DNA of 64,000 nt from Gymnogyps californianus (Eukaryota; Chordata; Aves; Accipitriformes; Cathartidae): assembly GCF_018139145.2 (NCBI RefSeq), contig NC_059487.1:5043792-5107791 (forward strand), in the 5' to 3' direction. Shown here piece after piece: positions 51,400 to 62,014 of this stretch. The notes under the pieces were generated by a model. That model searched no databases. It worked only from the letters and a program-made list of their open reading frames with translations, and was not told where the DNA came from. Within the stretch, counting starts at the first letter, position 1; each line of letters opens with the position of its first letter. The translations under genes and the position numbers were made by a program.

Positions 51400-51760
51400 A
51401 AAGTGAATTTACCAAAGTTCAATAAACATAAAAATGATGAATTTAGATGTCATGTAATTAACTCAGAATTACACGAGCAATAACCAAGTAATTACACCTT
51501 TAATAATGCATTAAACTTGTCAGGAATACTTAGTCATTCAACTAGAATTTAACAAGATAGCCTATAGCAAGTTACAGTAATTAGATATCACTACTGAAAA
51601 CATTGACAGTTCCTAATTGATACCTTTTATTATAAAGTTAAATGCCAAACATTTCTTTTGAGTGGATTAAGGAATAATATTAGCTGTGTTTAAGACCATA
51701 CTGCCTACTCTTATAAATTGTATGCAGGTATAAAAAAGCAGCAACAACAAAAGCCTAAGA
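51400..51760. other. Possible conserved element rich in TAATT cores
   Basis: Four TAATT cores fall within 165 bases (51455-51460, 51489-51495, 51578-51584, 51614-51619), together with AATAATGCATTAAA near 51501-51515. The stretch has no simple repeats, and no frame stays open. Homeodomain clusters of this kind are typical of developmental enhancers. The function here is inferred. Confidence 0.35.
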
Positions 51761-53217
51761 AAAAAAAAGTATACCGGCTAAACCCATCAATCACTTACAC
51801 AAATTTGGTTCAAATTCTCACTCCTGTGATTTAAATTACAACCTAAGAGAGCCTGCTCCCTGGCAGGTCTGTCAGCAGCAGAGGAGAAAGGGAGGTGGAG
51901 AGAAAACTTTGTGAAACAGGTAAAGAGAATAACAATTGCATCATCTGGAGGACGCGGGTCTTCAGTGTGAATAAGGTACGCTGCAGCCTTCGCAAGAGTA
52001 CAGCAGGAAAAATAAACAAGCTCAGGAGTTCGTAAATCAGATATTAAGGCAGGACTTGGGCTTGCTAACAACTAAATCAGATTGTTTAGACTACAGGTGA
52101 AAGGGTTTTTTTCTGAGAAAGAGATGGAATAGAATTGAAACTATGTGTTTACTTGCTGTTTCTAAATGTGGGAGGTATTTCTGCTGGGTTTATGTTGTTC
52201 AGTCTATGCACTTGGAAAATAACTATTTTTCTTTTTTTTTTTTCTTGTAACCAAACCAAAAAGTAAAGTTTATTCCAGGGGAAACAAAGAATAATGTTTA
52301 AAAAAAAAATAAATCTTTTTGGTCAACTCAAAATGTAGTTTTTCTGAAATGAAAATGTTTTGTTTAATTCTATTTTTTAAAAACTTTTGAACCATTTTCT
52401 TATTTACAACAATAATTCCCATATTTGGCCTGAATTCGCAAATATTTTTGTTTTTCTAAAGTTCATCTCTAGCAAATTTCTTGGGGGAGAAAGTATGCAA
52501 TCCTATTCTGGATCTGTACTGGAATCTCTCATGCTTAGTGGAACCATCTGTACTTTAAACAAAACTAGAGATTAATGCTGTCCGTATGAAACAGTAGAGA
52601 TCAGCTGGAATGATCACATACATCTTTTGTCATTTTTTTTCATCTGTATAATTACAAGTCTTATCAGGCTGCATGCTGAGCTATGTCTGATTGTCAATAA
52701 GACCTCTCTTGATTGCATCTTATATAAATATTCCATGTCAATCTGTAGGATGCAATTCCAGGGTCCAAACAACTATACCTTAGTCCACAGATGCAAGGTC
52801 CTGGCCTTTTTTGCTACATTGATAATCAAATTAATTCCTAAAATGCAGGCTCCCAGCTACCAAGTGGTTAATTCCCCTGCACCTTTAATGCTGCTCCTCT
52901 GCTCTGATGTATGGTGGCTCTGCTGAGCCCTTTTCTCCAGATACATAAGATTATTCATGAAAATGAAACTACTGCATTTATGTTTACATGATTCTCAGCC
53001 AGTTGTGTGGCAACTGGAATTGTCTTTACTTTTATGCATATTAAAACACTCAATAGATACCCTTTCAATAATTAATTGGTAATGAATGTAGAGGCTGTAG
53101 AACGCTTCATCCGATGTGTTTAGGCTTTATCCAGTGGTTAAACTGGCTTAAAGAGCCTTGGTTTTCTGTGTTAGGACTTCTTTAACAGGAGATGCCATGC
53201 ACTGTTCTCAAAAATAA
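51761..53217. other. Non-coding stretch, no gene seen
   Basis: No gene recognised. Short T and A runs lie near 52231-52243 and 52301-52311. The 99-codon frame at 52627-52926 has no recognised domain and is treated as chance. Confidence 0.5.
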
Positions 53218-54517
53218 CAGGCAGTAAACAAAGCGCTAGAGGAGCTGACTGACCTGAGCAGCATCAAGGCCAGCCAAGTGTGTGTGTTTTGCAATGCACA
53301 GGACAGAAACTGTGTATGTTGCAGAGCAGACTGCAAAATCTGTGCAGAATCATTTTCGACACTTCTGATGCTCTTGATGCTCACACGGCGCGCTGCATGA
53401 CTCCAAAGAGTCCCCCGGTTGGCTCCTCCAGTGTGCAGCTTTCTCCTCAAAACGGTCAACGTCAGAACAGCAATGCTGTGGCTTGAAATAGCCCTGCAGG
53501 ACTTACTCCTCTCTTAGCTGACTGTGAAATAAAGGGTTTCAATTACATATAGAAAGTGAGCGTTTGTAGAGTCAATAAATATTTCTCTTGTTCCTTCTTG
53601 CCTTTTTCCTGGCCTGTTCCAGAAAAAAAAAAAAAAAGAAAAGGTCATCTCAGCTGTGGCTAGACTTCCCCATTTAACTGCATCACTTCAGCAATTTCAC
53701 CTCCCCATCATACCTTTGGGCTTCTCTTGATAGAGAATAGGGATTCCAAAAACTGTGCTGGCTGGGACTGGCCTCCCTTTCCTCCTTATTGGAAATGTGA
53801 ACAGGACTTTTTCTAAAGAAAAGGCAAGGAGGCAAATTGCTGGTTTCTGCATGGTTTTTATAATTGTTTTAACACAAGATGGAGTAAGAGGTTTCTTCAC
53901 TCTCCAAAAGTCTCCTTCTGACTTGTTTAATTAGACCTGAGCGCTAATAGATTCTCATGCTTTGTAGAAAAGATGTATACATGCTTGTTTGGCCTTGCTC
54001 TTGTTAGCACTAGCTTTGCATGGATATTTGTGCAACTGAGTTCATCAGTGAAGTCACGCACTGCATTGCTTCTCCCCTTGTCTGGAGCATATCTGGAGTT
54101 TTAGTGTCACCACTTTGTCCCAATGCATATCTGCTTATATATATGCATGTGAAGAATGGACGCACAGCAGTGTCCTCACTGACCCTGTATGCAGTAGTAG
54201 CATGTTGAAGGTATTTTCTTGATGCTCCTTCCTTGCTGTCACCACTAATGTAATAGATTGGCAGTCATGTTGTTTGTTTACATATGAATACACGCATGTG
54301 TGTGCATTTATATATATGTAATGCGCACAAACCAGTTTGCTGCTATGAAGGCCATTCTGTAGAACATGACTTTGACATTCAAAGTTACTTGAAACGAGGT
54401 ATTCTCAGCAGCTGGGATGGGAACTCGCCCCGCGTATCTGCGTATCTGTTCATGTGGTTCCTCAGGTGGGTGCACAGTTACCATGGCTGCAAGATGCAAT
54501 CATGGTAAGTCATAGAA
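53218..54517. other. Non-coding stretch with locally open frames
   Basis: The first 270 bases stay open in three frames over both strands, including a 60-codon plus-strand frame without an early ATG (53218-53400) that is rich in cysteine. No family is recognised. A 15-base A run (53623-53637) follows an AT-rich tail. An ATG followed by GTAAGT at 54501-54509 is a perfect donor consensus but has no matching acceptor that I trust. Confidence 0.4.
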
Positions 54518-57500
54518 ATGAAGGATACTATTGATTGTTCATTTCTGCACACACCATTACATGCACACACTTTTGAAAATAAGGCTCGGGACATAATTAG
54601 TTGCCAATGGAGCTTCACCAAGTTGGCTGCATACATTTGGTGTCCCTTATTTTTACATTTTAGAGAGCTATTCATGCTGATTCTCAGAACCTGTCTTAGG
54701 GCTTTGAATTTCCTCCTAGATGTGTCTCTCTCTGCATTGCTCTTGTGTTATGCACCTAAAATAGATGATGTGTTTAACCTTTCAGATATGCTGGTTGTGT
54801 TCTGCTTTATCTCTACGAAACAAGGAATTAAGTGTTCCCCAAAAGGCTTCCCAGGTTTGTTCCCAGAAACAAAAGTACAGAAGTTTGAAAGCCTGAGAGA
54901 AGAAATGTGTGGAGGCAGATTTGACAAAGTAGTTGACGGGGGTACTACTGAACGAGTTGCTGGGGAAAAATCAGACAAATCCTCTCTTGAGATCCAAAGA
55001 TTACACAGTGTATTGAGGACTCTCAATATTGATCCTGAGGATGGGCAGCTGCCGGTAGGAGCTTTCCTGGGCTCTCCACCAATGCGAGCAACCTCACGCT
55101 GTTGAGCACAGAGGAGGCACCTGTGTTCTCCCAGGCTGCCAACTAATGAAGTGACAATGGGGTGTGATAACTCACCAGCCAGTGCTGGATTATATAGAGT
55201 CACTGCAGCCTATTAACACTTCGTAAAAATCCTGTATGGCTTAGCTTCACTGAACCTGAAAGGCATTAGAATAAGGGCTGCAAAGCTGAAGCCCATATGA
55301 AGTCACGAGTGTTCCTGGGACAGCAGAACTAGAGGCTTTCAGATGATTTTTTGAGACAGTTTGAGACTGGGGGACATATGTCTAACCAATTTTCTGAATG
55401 AATGCCCAGCATGTTGTATATGGGGGTTTATGTGAGCGCAGATCCGCTGGGCTGCTACACGAGTGTCCTGCTCATCTCCCCTGGTGTAGACAGGAGAAGG
55501 GGTACAGTGAATTATCACCTAAGTATTTTTGCACTAACTTTCAACTTTCCTGGAGGATGTGGAGTCCAGCCTGTCCTTGCAGGTCTTCATCCTGCAATGG
55601 GTCTGAACCTGATCTGCTTTTCCACTGAATTTCCTTTAGACTCCACTTCAGGGTCATGGACTTAGGGTACAGTTACTGAAGAAAGGCTGATCTGATCTGT
55701 TTGCTGTTGCTGAAAGGAGAAATAGGTTCCCCAGAATAGGTAGTTTTGGGCTAGTTAGCTGCTAGCTCCAGAGTTAGTGAGCTCACATAGCTCGGAGAAG
55801 GGTCCCATGAGCAGCAGAGCTGATGCAAGGGCAGGGTTGGAGTTGTGCAGCTGGGAGTGGGGAAGATGGAGGACAGTAAAATTCCTGCCCTTTTAGTGAC
55901 AGTGGGCTATCAGATTTTGTGGGCTGGCTGAGTAAGGTCGTGCACAGACCTCTCTCCCACTCCAGCAGGCAGTCTTTGTTCTAGGTGCTGTAAGCTCTCA
56001 GGTCTGTCCTTTTCTTGTAGTAATAATTCTGTTAAAAAGTCATAGTTTAGTGATACTTTCTTATGTATATTTTTAAACCAATGTACTGTTCACTCAGAAA
56101 TAATCATAAGTAACATCTCTCCTGATTCCTACATGCAGGCCTCCTCACAGCTCTACAGTGGGGGCTGTCGTGCCACAAGAGGAAGGCTTTGGTGGTTGTA
56201 CTGGGAAATGTCATGTTCCCCCAGTCTGCTGTTTGTTTCCAGGCGTTTGCTGCAGTGTGCTGACCCTTTGAGTTTTGGTGATACATCTGTGTGACTGTGC
56301 TGTGAATGGGGTGAGTAAACACATCTGAGTTGAAAACAACCCTGCAAAAAGGGTTTGGTTTTAGTCCATACTAATTAGTAGCAGGCAATTAAAGGGTCAA
56401 CATGAAGAAGGGAACAATCCAAAGGAAGTAAGAGATAAATGGGGAAAGAATGTCTTAATTAAGACCATTCTACCACTTCTGTCATTGCAGTCATGAAAAT
56501 GGTGTATAGAAGAGTTTCTCTAGAGCTACAAAAGTTAGTCCATAATTTTTGTCATATATTAACTGTATTCTGGCTGCTGCATAAATTATCCTTTAGTGAT
56601 GTGCACCGTATAATAACCTAGATAGATAGATACACCTTAACTATTATCTTTCCCAAATGGTGCAGGAGCACTGGACCGGTGCATTACAACACAACTGCAG
56701 GCAATCACACCGTAGATGTTTAGTCTGGAAAGGTCCAGAGAATATATTTCTCATACCGCCTACTTGCCACAAAATGTTTTCCAATGACTTATTTAAGATC
56801 TAATGAAAAAGACCAAAAGGCTATAACACACTAGAGGAAGAGAGCAGGAGAAATCAAAGTCATCAGCAGTGTCCTAAGGTCTGGGAACTGCAGGTAACGT
56901 GCTGAAATTCCCAGGTAATCCTAGGATGCTGACGGTGCAGGCAAAAAAATCTTCAGTGATTGCTGTCGATATGGCTTAGAGGAAAGCTCTGTCCTTCTTA
57001 ATGCAATATCTTGTAATGGGTTGAATTCTGTGTACACAAGTAAGATATACCAAACAATAACCAATGGCTCTAATGTCACTGTAGGCCCTGATGTGCCCTT
57101 CTTGGTGTCCTGTTTCTTGTTGCGGCTATCTTCTGTGAATCAGGGGAAAGCAGTAAAAATCCTCAGAATCAATTTTTTTCCCCATTTTGATATCTAAGGT
57201 CTTTGTGATCCTTGCAGCAAACTAGTGGAAGCCCTGAAATATGGGATTAACACAATGTAAAGATGAGGTGAGCATGCTGTGAAAAGATTTGAAGTAACAT
57301 ATTTATTATGTCCTTATTGAAAGTATTAATCTTTTGCGACAGGATGAGGGAAAATGAAGTTAAGATGACCTAGCTGTTTTATAACTATGTAAGTACACAG
57401 TCTGTACAGATCTCTCTGTTTCAGATAGCAAGGGGAGTTTTCAGTGTCCACCAAAATCTAAATTTCAGTCTTTGTCTTATTAAAGCACTGACTCAGCAGA

Positions 57501-58187
57501 TCCCTTCAGCATCGTTTTGCTTTCAATTACATTCTGCACAAACTGGCTTAAATGCTTTGGACTCCCCAGTTTGATTCCAAGTGAGATAGAAAATGGCAAA
57601 ATTTAGAACATGGAACCAATAGGTGCACTAATCGCCTGACGTCCTTGGTGCCAAGATGTGTTTCAAGTCTGGCCCATGTGCAAAAGATCCTCTTCCCTTT
57701 TTATAGTTCATTTAATCAGGGGTGTTTTTGACAGAAACCAGCAAAATATCCTGGAATTACCTAACGTGCTCCAAGTGATTGTCCAATGGTTTGTGTAGCG
57801 TTCCCATGCAGAGGTTATATAAAAATGTTCTGTTGCTATGTGAACTGGAGGTTTGTTTTGATGTAGCATCAATACCCAGGAGGGGAGAAGGGAGTGGGGG
57901 GAGGGAAGAGAAGACAAGACACTGGCATAGTGCCAACCTCTGGAGTTTTTTGCGATGATAAATGGTTCACAAGGAGTCAGCATGACCCGCCAAGTAAACC
58001 CAAATGCTCTCAAAGAGCCGTGGGCTTCAGATACTGCTGACAGACAAGTACTCCTTATCAGCTTTTTTGTTTAAACATACACGCAGAGCGTGCACACGTA
58101 GGATATCTGCTATAGCAAGAGAGAAGGCATGCCAGCAAAGTGGACTGCACTGGCAGATAATGTCCACCCAGATGTCCAGGTCTGATT
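54518..58187. other. Non-coding stretch containing the longest open frame
   Basis: The longest open frame in the window, 195 codons (54518-55105, plus), lies here and overlaps a 151-codon frame on the other strand (54748-55203). No domain, signal peptide or known family was recognised. A purine-rich, G-rich tract is at about 57878-57915. A short GATA repeat is at 56621-56632. The rest holds nothing I can name. Confidence 0.45.
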
Positions 58188-58240
58188 CCCTCCCCGCGCC
58201 CGCTCCCCCCGCCTCCCCTCCCCAACACCCCCCACCCCCC
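58188..58240 (-). repeat. C-rich tract, G-quadruplex potential on minus strand
   Basis: Repeated runs of three to six C with short spacers (CCC TCCCC, CGCTCCCCCCGCCTCCCC, then CCCCCCACCCCCC). The minus strand thus carries at least six G-runs of three or more, which fits a G-quadruplex motif. It follows repeat-free sequence (58000-58185) and may belong to a regulatory element. Confidence 0.75.
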
Positions 58241-61200
58241 GATTTCTATAGAAACTTTGCATTTCCTCTCAGCTAGAGGCACAGATCACAGTAGGTACCC
58301 TCTGCTGTTGCTTGCAATGGATGAGTTGTGGAGTACAGCGAAGGCCTCATTGGTTTCAAAAGGGAGGAATTCACATTCAGAAATTTTGACTGAGCCAGAG
58401 GGGCCCATGTTTCTGTTGTAGCTGATTCAGGGGTAGAGCTTCTCTTCGTTTGGTTTTTTTGTTTTGTCCTGCTTTTTGATTTTTGTTGTATTTGACTCAG
58501 GTGAAAGGTTTGGGAATTATAGCTTTGAAAATGGATTTCATATTTATTTCCCGTATTTTTTTTCCTTATCCACTCTCTCTTAGAAAGTGTCAGTCTTGTT
58601 CTGATGGGCAGGTCGAGGCATGAGCTCAATGATGGTTTGGGGAATGCTTGTGCACCACTTAGATTTCCATAAAATCAGTCAGGATTTCTGTCTGGAAGTC
58701 TAGCCCCTGTGGTGCATCAAGCAGTCATTTGCTAACAGAAACTGTAATCCACACAACTTACTCTTGCAGGAAACAACTACAGGACAATCAAAGATATAAT
58801 TAACGTGAAATAAGTATTCCCTGGCAGAACAGACTTAGGGAATTGACCAAGCTGAAGAAAACTGTTTTTCTCCAGTTCCTCTCAGAGGGCAATTTTGAAG
58901 CAATGGAAAATCTTCAGGAGAGTATTCAAATGTCAGAAGACATGTTAGAAAGATCCTGCCTTTAACCAAAGGGGAAGCATTCAAATCCTCTAAACCTAAG
59001 GAGAATGAAAAAAAAAAAAGAAACAAGATAGATTGAGCAATTAAAGATGTAAACCAGAGAGAAAAAGATAAAGGGATTGAATCATGAGTCTTCCACTGTT
59101 TGGGTGAGTTGAATCATCTCCCTCTTATCCACTTTCCCTGTGTATACAAAGGGCAGGCGACAGGGGAAATAAGAAGGACATTATGAAGCATAAGTAGTCA
59201 CAGGACATTTGAAAATACACAGTGTTTTAATAGTGGTAACTGTGAGCAGAGTGGATTAAATAGGTGCTTTGGTGAATAGCTGAGTTAAACGATCTGCAAG
59301 TCAGGAGCCGTGAAGATAGAGCCTGGTGTGGCCGGCAGTAAGGCTGGTGGTGAGCTGGCAGGAGACATTTCTTAGGGGAGCAAAGGGAGCAGAAGAAACA
59401 CTTGGAACAAGCCGTGCCTGTATCCCTGAGACAGCTCTGAGTGAGCTGGAGCGTCTGCACTGTGCAATGAAGCGTTGGGAAGAAATGCTGGTGTGGGCTT
59501 CAGGAGTGGTGTAGCTACATTAGCTTTGTGCCTGAGATTAATAGCTCAACAAGATAGTGGGGCTGATTAGCACCGCGCTGGTGAGGCTCTTCTCTTTCTG
59601 CACTGGAATTAGCTTTGTCAGTGTTAGTGTGGGGTTTTCTGTGCTGCGCTTTGCTGTAAGGTGTTGATGAGCCCTGAGGGCTTGAGCATGAACTTATTTG
59701 ATCGAGCTGAATCCTCTGTGGTTCCCGTAAAGCACATGGAGTTAATGGAATAATACATTATGCTACGCACAATGCAGATGCAAGAGTTAACGCTTGCAGT
59801 CCATACCTGGCTTTCAACTTGATGGACTTTGTCGTGACACTTTATTTATCGCTTTGTACATCTGTAAAATGAGGAGAGGTGGCAGTAGGTATCAACTTTC
59901 TGTTACGATTGGAGAGAAATGGGAATCAGATACTGAAACGGAGACTCTAGGAGATAGGTTGACACAAGTGGGTGAGGCTTCCAGGGATAAGGTGGTGGAT
60001 TATCTGATGGGGTAACCAATTACTCCCTCTCTATTTTGTTATTGTTGCCATCAATGTGAAGACCCAACATCTGCCATACATATTTGATTTTGTGAGTGGG
60101 ACTTAAATAGATAGAGAATCAAATTGGAGCCAAGAACTAGCCTGAAGGCAGGCACATCCTAATGCAAAGCTTTTTAAAAAAGGGATTTGAGCATTCCCTG
60201 TGGCACAGCTTCCCTGTCCTGCTGCCGCTCATGCAGCATGGACTGGTTTCCCCCAATTTCCAGGAGACCAAAGAAATAAAATGCTGTTCTGTCAAAACCA
60301 AAGTGCCTCTGGGCAGCAGATGAGGAGGGTTTTGGAGTTCTCCTCTATCTTTTATTGTTTTAATTTTTTTTTTCCTTTTCCATCTTGCGTTTGCACTTTA
60401 AGAAATTATTGGGCGGGGGGGAGAAGGCAAACAAAAGTTGACTTTTGTTAAGCGACTGAGACTTGGCAGTTGTGTGGAGGTCACAGTGCTCAGTCAGTGT
60501 CAGCCTCCATTCCCCAGAGTTGTATCCTGTAATGTATTTATTTATCATTACAGACGGCCAAAATTTTTTTTTTCCCTTTCAGTTTGTTCTGTCCAAGGCC
60601 GCAGGGTTCCGACAGAGATCAACAGCATTCCCGCAGTGATGAAGCAGCTCGTCAAAAGCTGAATTAGATGTTAAATCTTTCTGAAGTGGGGAGGAGGTGG
60701 AAGGAGGGGAATCACATTGTGCTAAGAATTTATCATGTGTTGTTTCCTGTGAGATAATGTATAGGAGAAGATTTGTTATGGTGCAAGTTTCAAACTGCTG
60801 TTTCAGGGCTACAGTGTCTGCCAAGCTTATGATGTATTTGATCTTTTCTGAAAGTCCTTCTGTTCCTTTTCTACCTTTTGTTAAGTGGTCTGTCTTCCAG
60901 GTAGGTAAATACTTAAAATACTCCACCTAATGAAATATGTACAGGTTAGCACCAAAATTTGCATGGGTAAGAGGAATAAGCAGAAATCTGCCAGATTAGA
61001 CTGTGAGACTCAGTGAGGCTCCAGCTCCTGGACAGCAGGTTAGACACTCAAATTGTCTCTTAGCTTTGCAATTGGATATGTTAGGCAAGTTGCGTAGGCA
61101 TGCCTTGTTGTAGAAACTGTTATGAATTTTGGTATGGACCTTGAAGAAAATAAGGCCTTGCTTTTCAAAGGTGCTGCATACGCCCAGCATTACTTAAAGC

Positions 61201-62014
61201 CAAAAGGAGCAACAGCTTGACAGTGCTTCTCAAAACGTTTCTTGAACCATTCCACACCAGTGACCATCTTTTACAGTGCAGGGCACTGTCTCGAGCTTGC
61301 GCACTTGTAACGTGGTGGAAATACTCTTTGCATGCTTCTTTTGCTCTTTCATCACACTCCTTTTTTCCTCAAAAGGAGGTACAGATGGGTCTCATATTCG
61401 TTTATGCTTTGTGATATAATTGTGTTTGCTATCTGCAGTCATTGAAAGGGGCCCATAGGCAACTCATGTACCTTATTAATGGACTATAAAATGCACCCCT
61501 TTTCAATCTAAATTGAGAGGGGGAAAGTGTCAGATTTTCTCTCTCATCTACTGAATAAATATGCTGGTGTAAGAACCTTTGGGGTAAAATAGTTTTGCTC
61601 CGATTCGTCAATAAAATGTCAAGTGCAATGATAGCTGAACTGGCAATCCTGAATTTTACTCAACATTGTTTTGTTCTCAGTATCTAGGTCAAGATATTCC
61701 TGGTTTGCTTGGATCAGACAACGTTTCTACAGGTCTTAAATAACACTGTTAATATTATAAGTGGTTTGGTTATCGGGCAGGAAAGAAGCTTATTGATCAG
61801 CAGGATAAGCACTCTGTGTATATAAGCCATCTTTTCCTGCCTGGCTGTAATGAATCTGAAGACCAAAAGCAGGCATGGCAAGTCCCCTCTGCTGAGGGGT
61901 GTGGGAAGGAAGCTTGTAACATGCCTGTCTCCCTGCCTTAGGTACTTGCATGGTGATCTTTACTAGAGGCACCTGAATAACCTTTCATATAACTTTTCCG
62001 TAAAGCAATCCTGG
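58241..62014. other. Non-coding stretch, no gene seen
   Basis: No gene recognised. It contains a T/G-rich tract (58447-58490), a 12-base A run (59008-59019) and a T run near 60363-60373. A weak MIR-like match on the plus strand (about 59850-59920, around CATCTGTAAAATGAGGAGAGG) is too short to call firmly. A pyrimidine tract ending in CCCTTTCAG near 60570-60582 looks like a splice acceptor, but the frame after it (to a stop at 60662) matches no known protein. Confidence 0.45.

Noticed and set aside
56621..56632. GATA microsatellite
   Set aside because: Only three units; not significant.
59850..59920. MIR-like CATCTGTAAAATGAGGAG
   Set aside because: The match is limited to one block, too short for a firm call.
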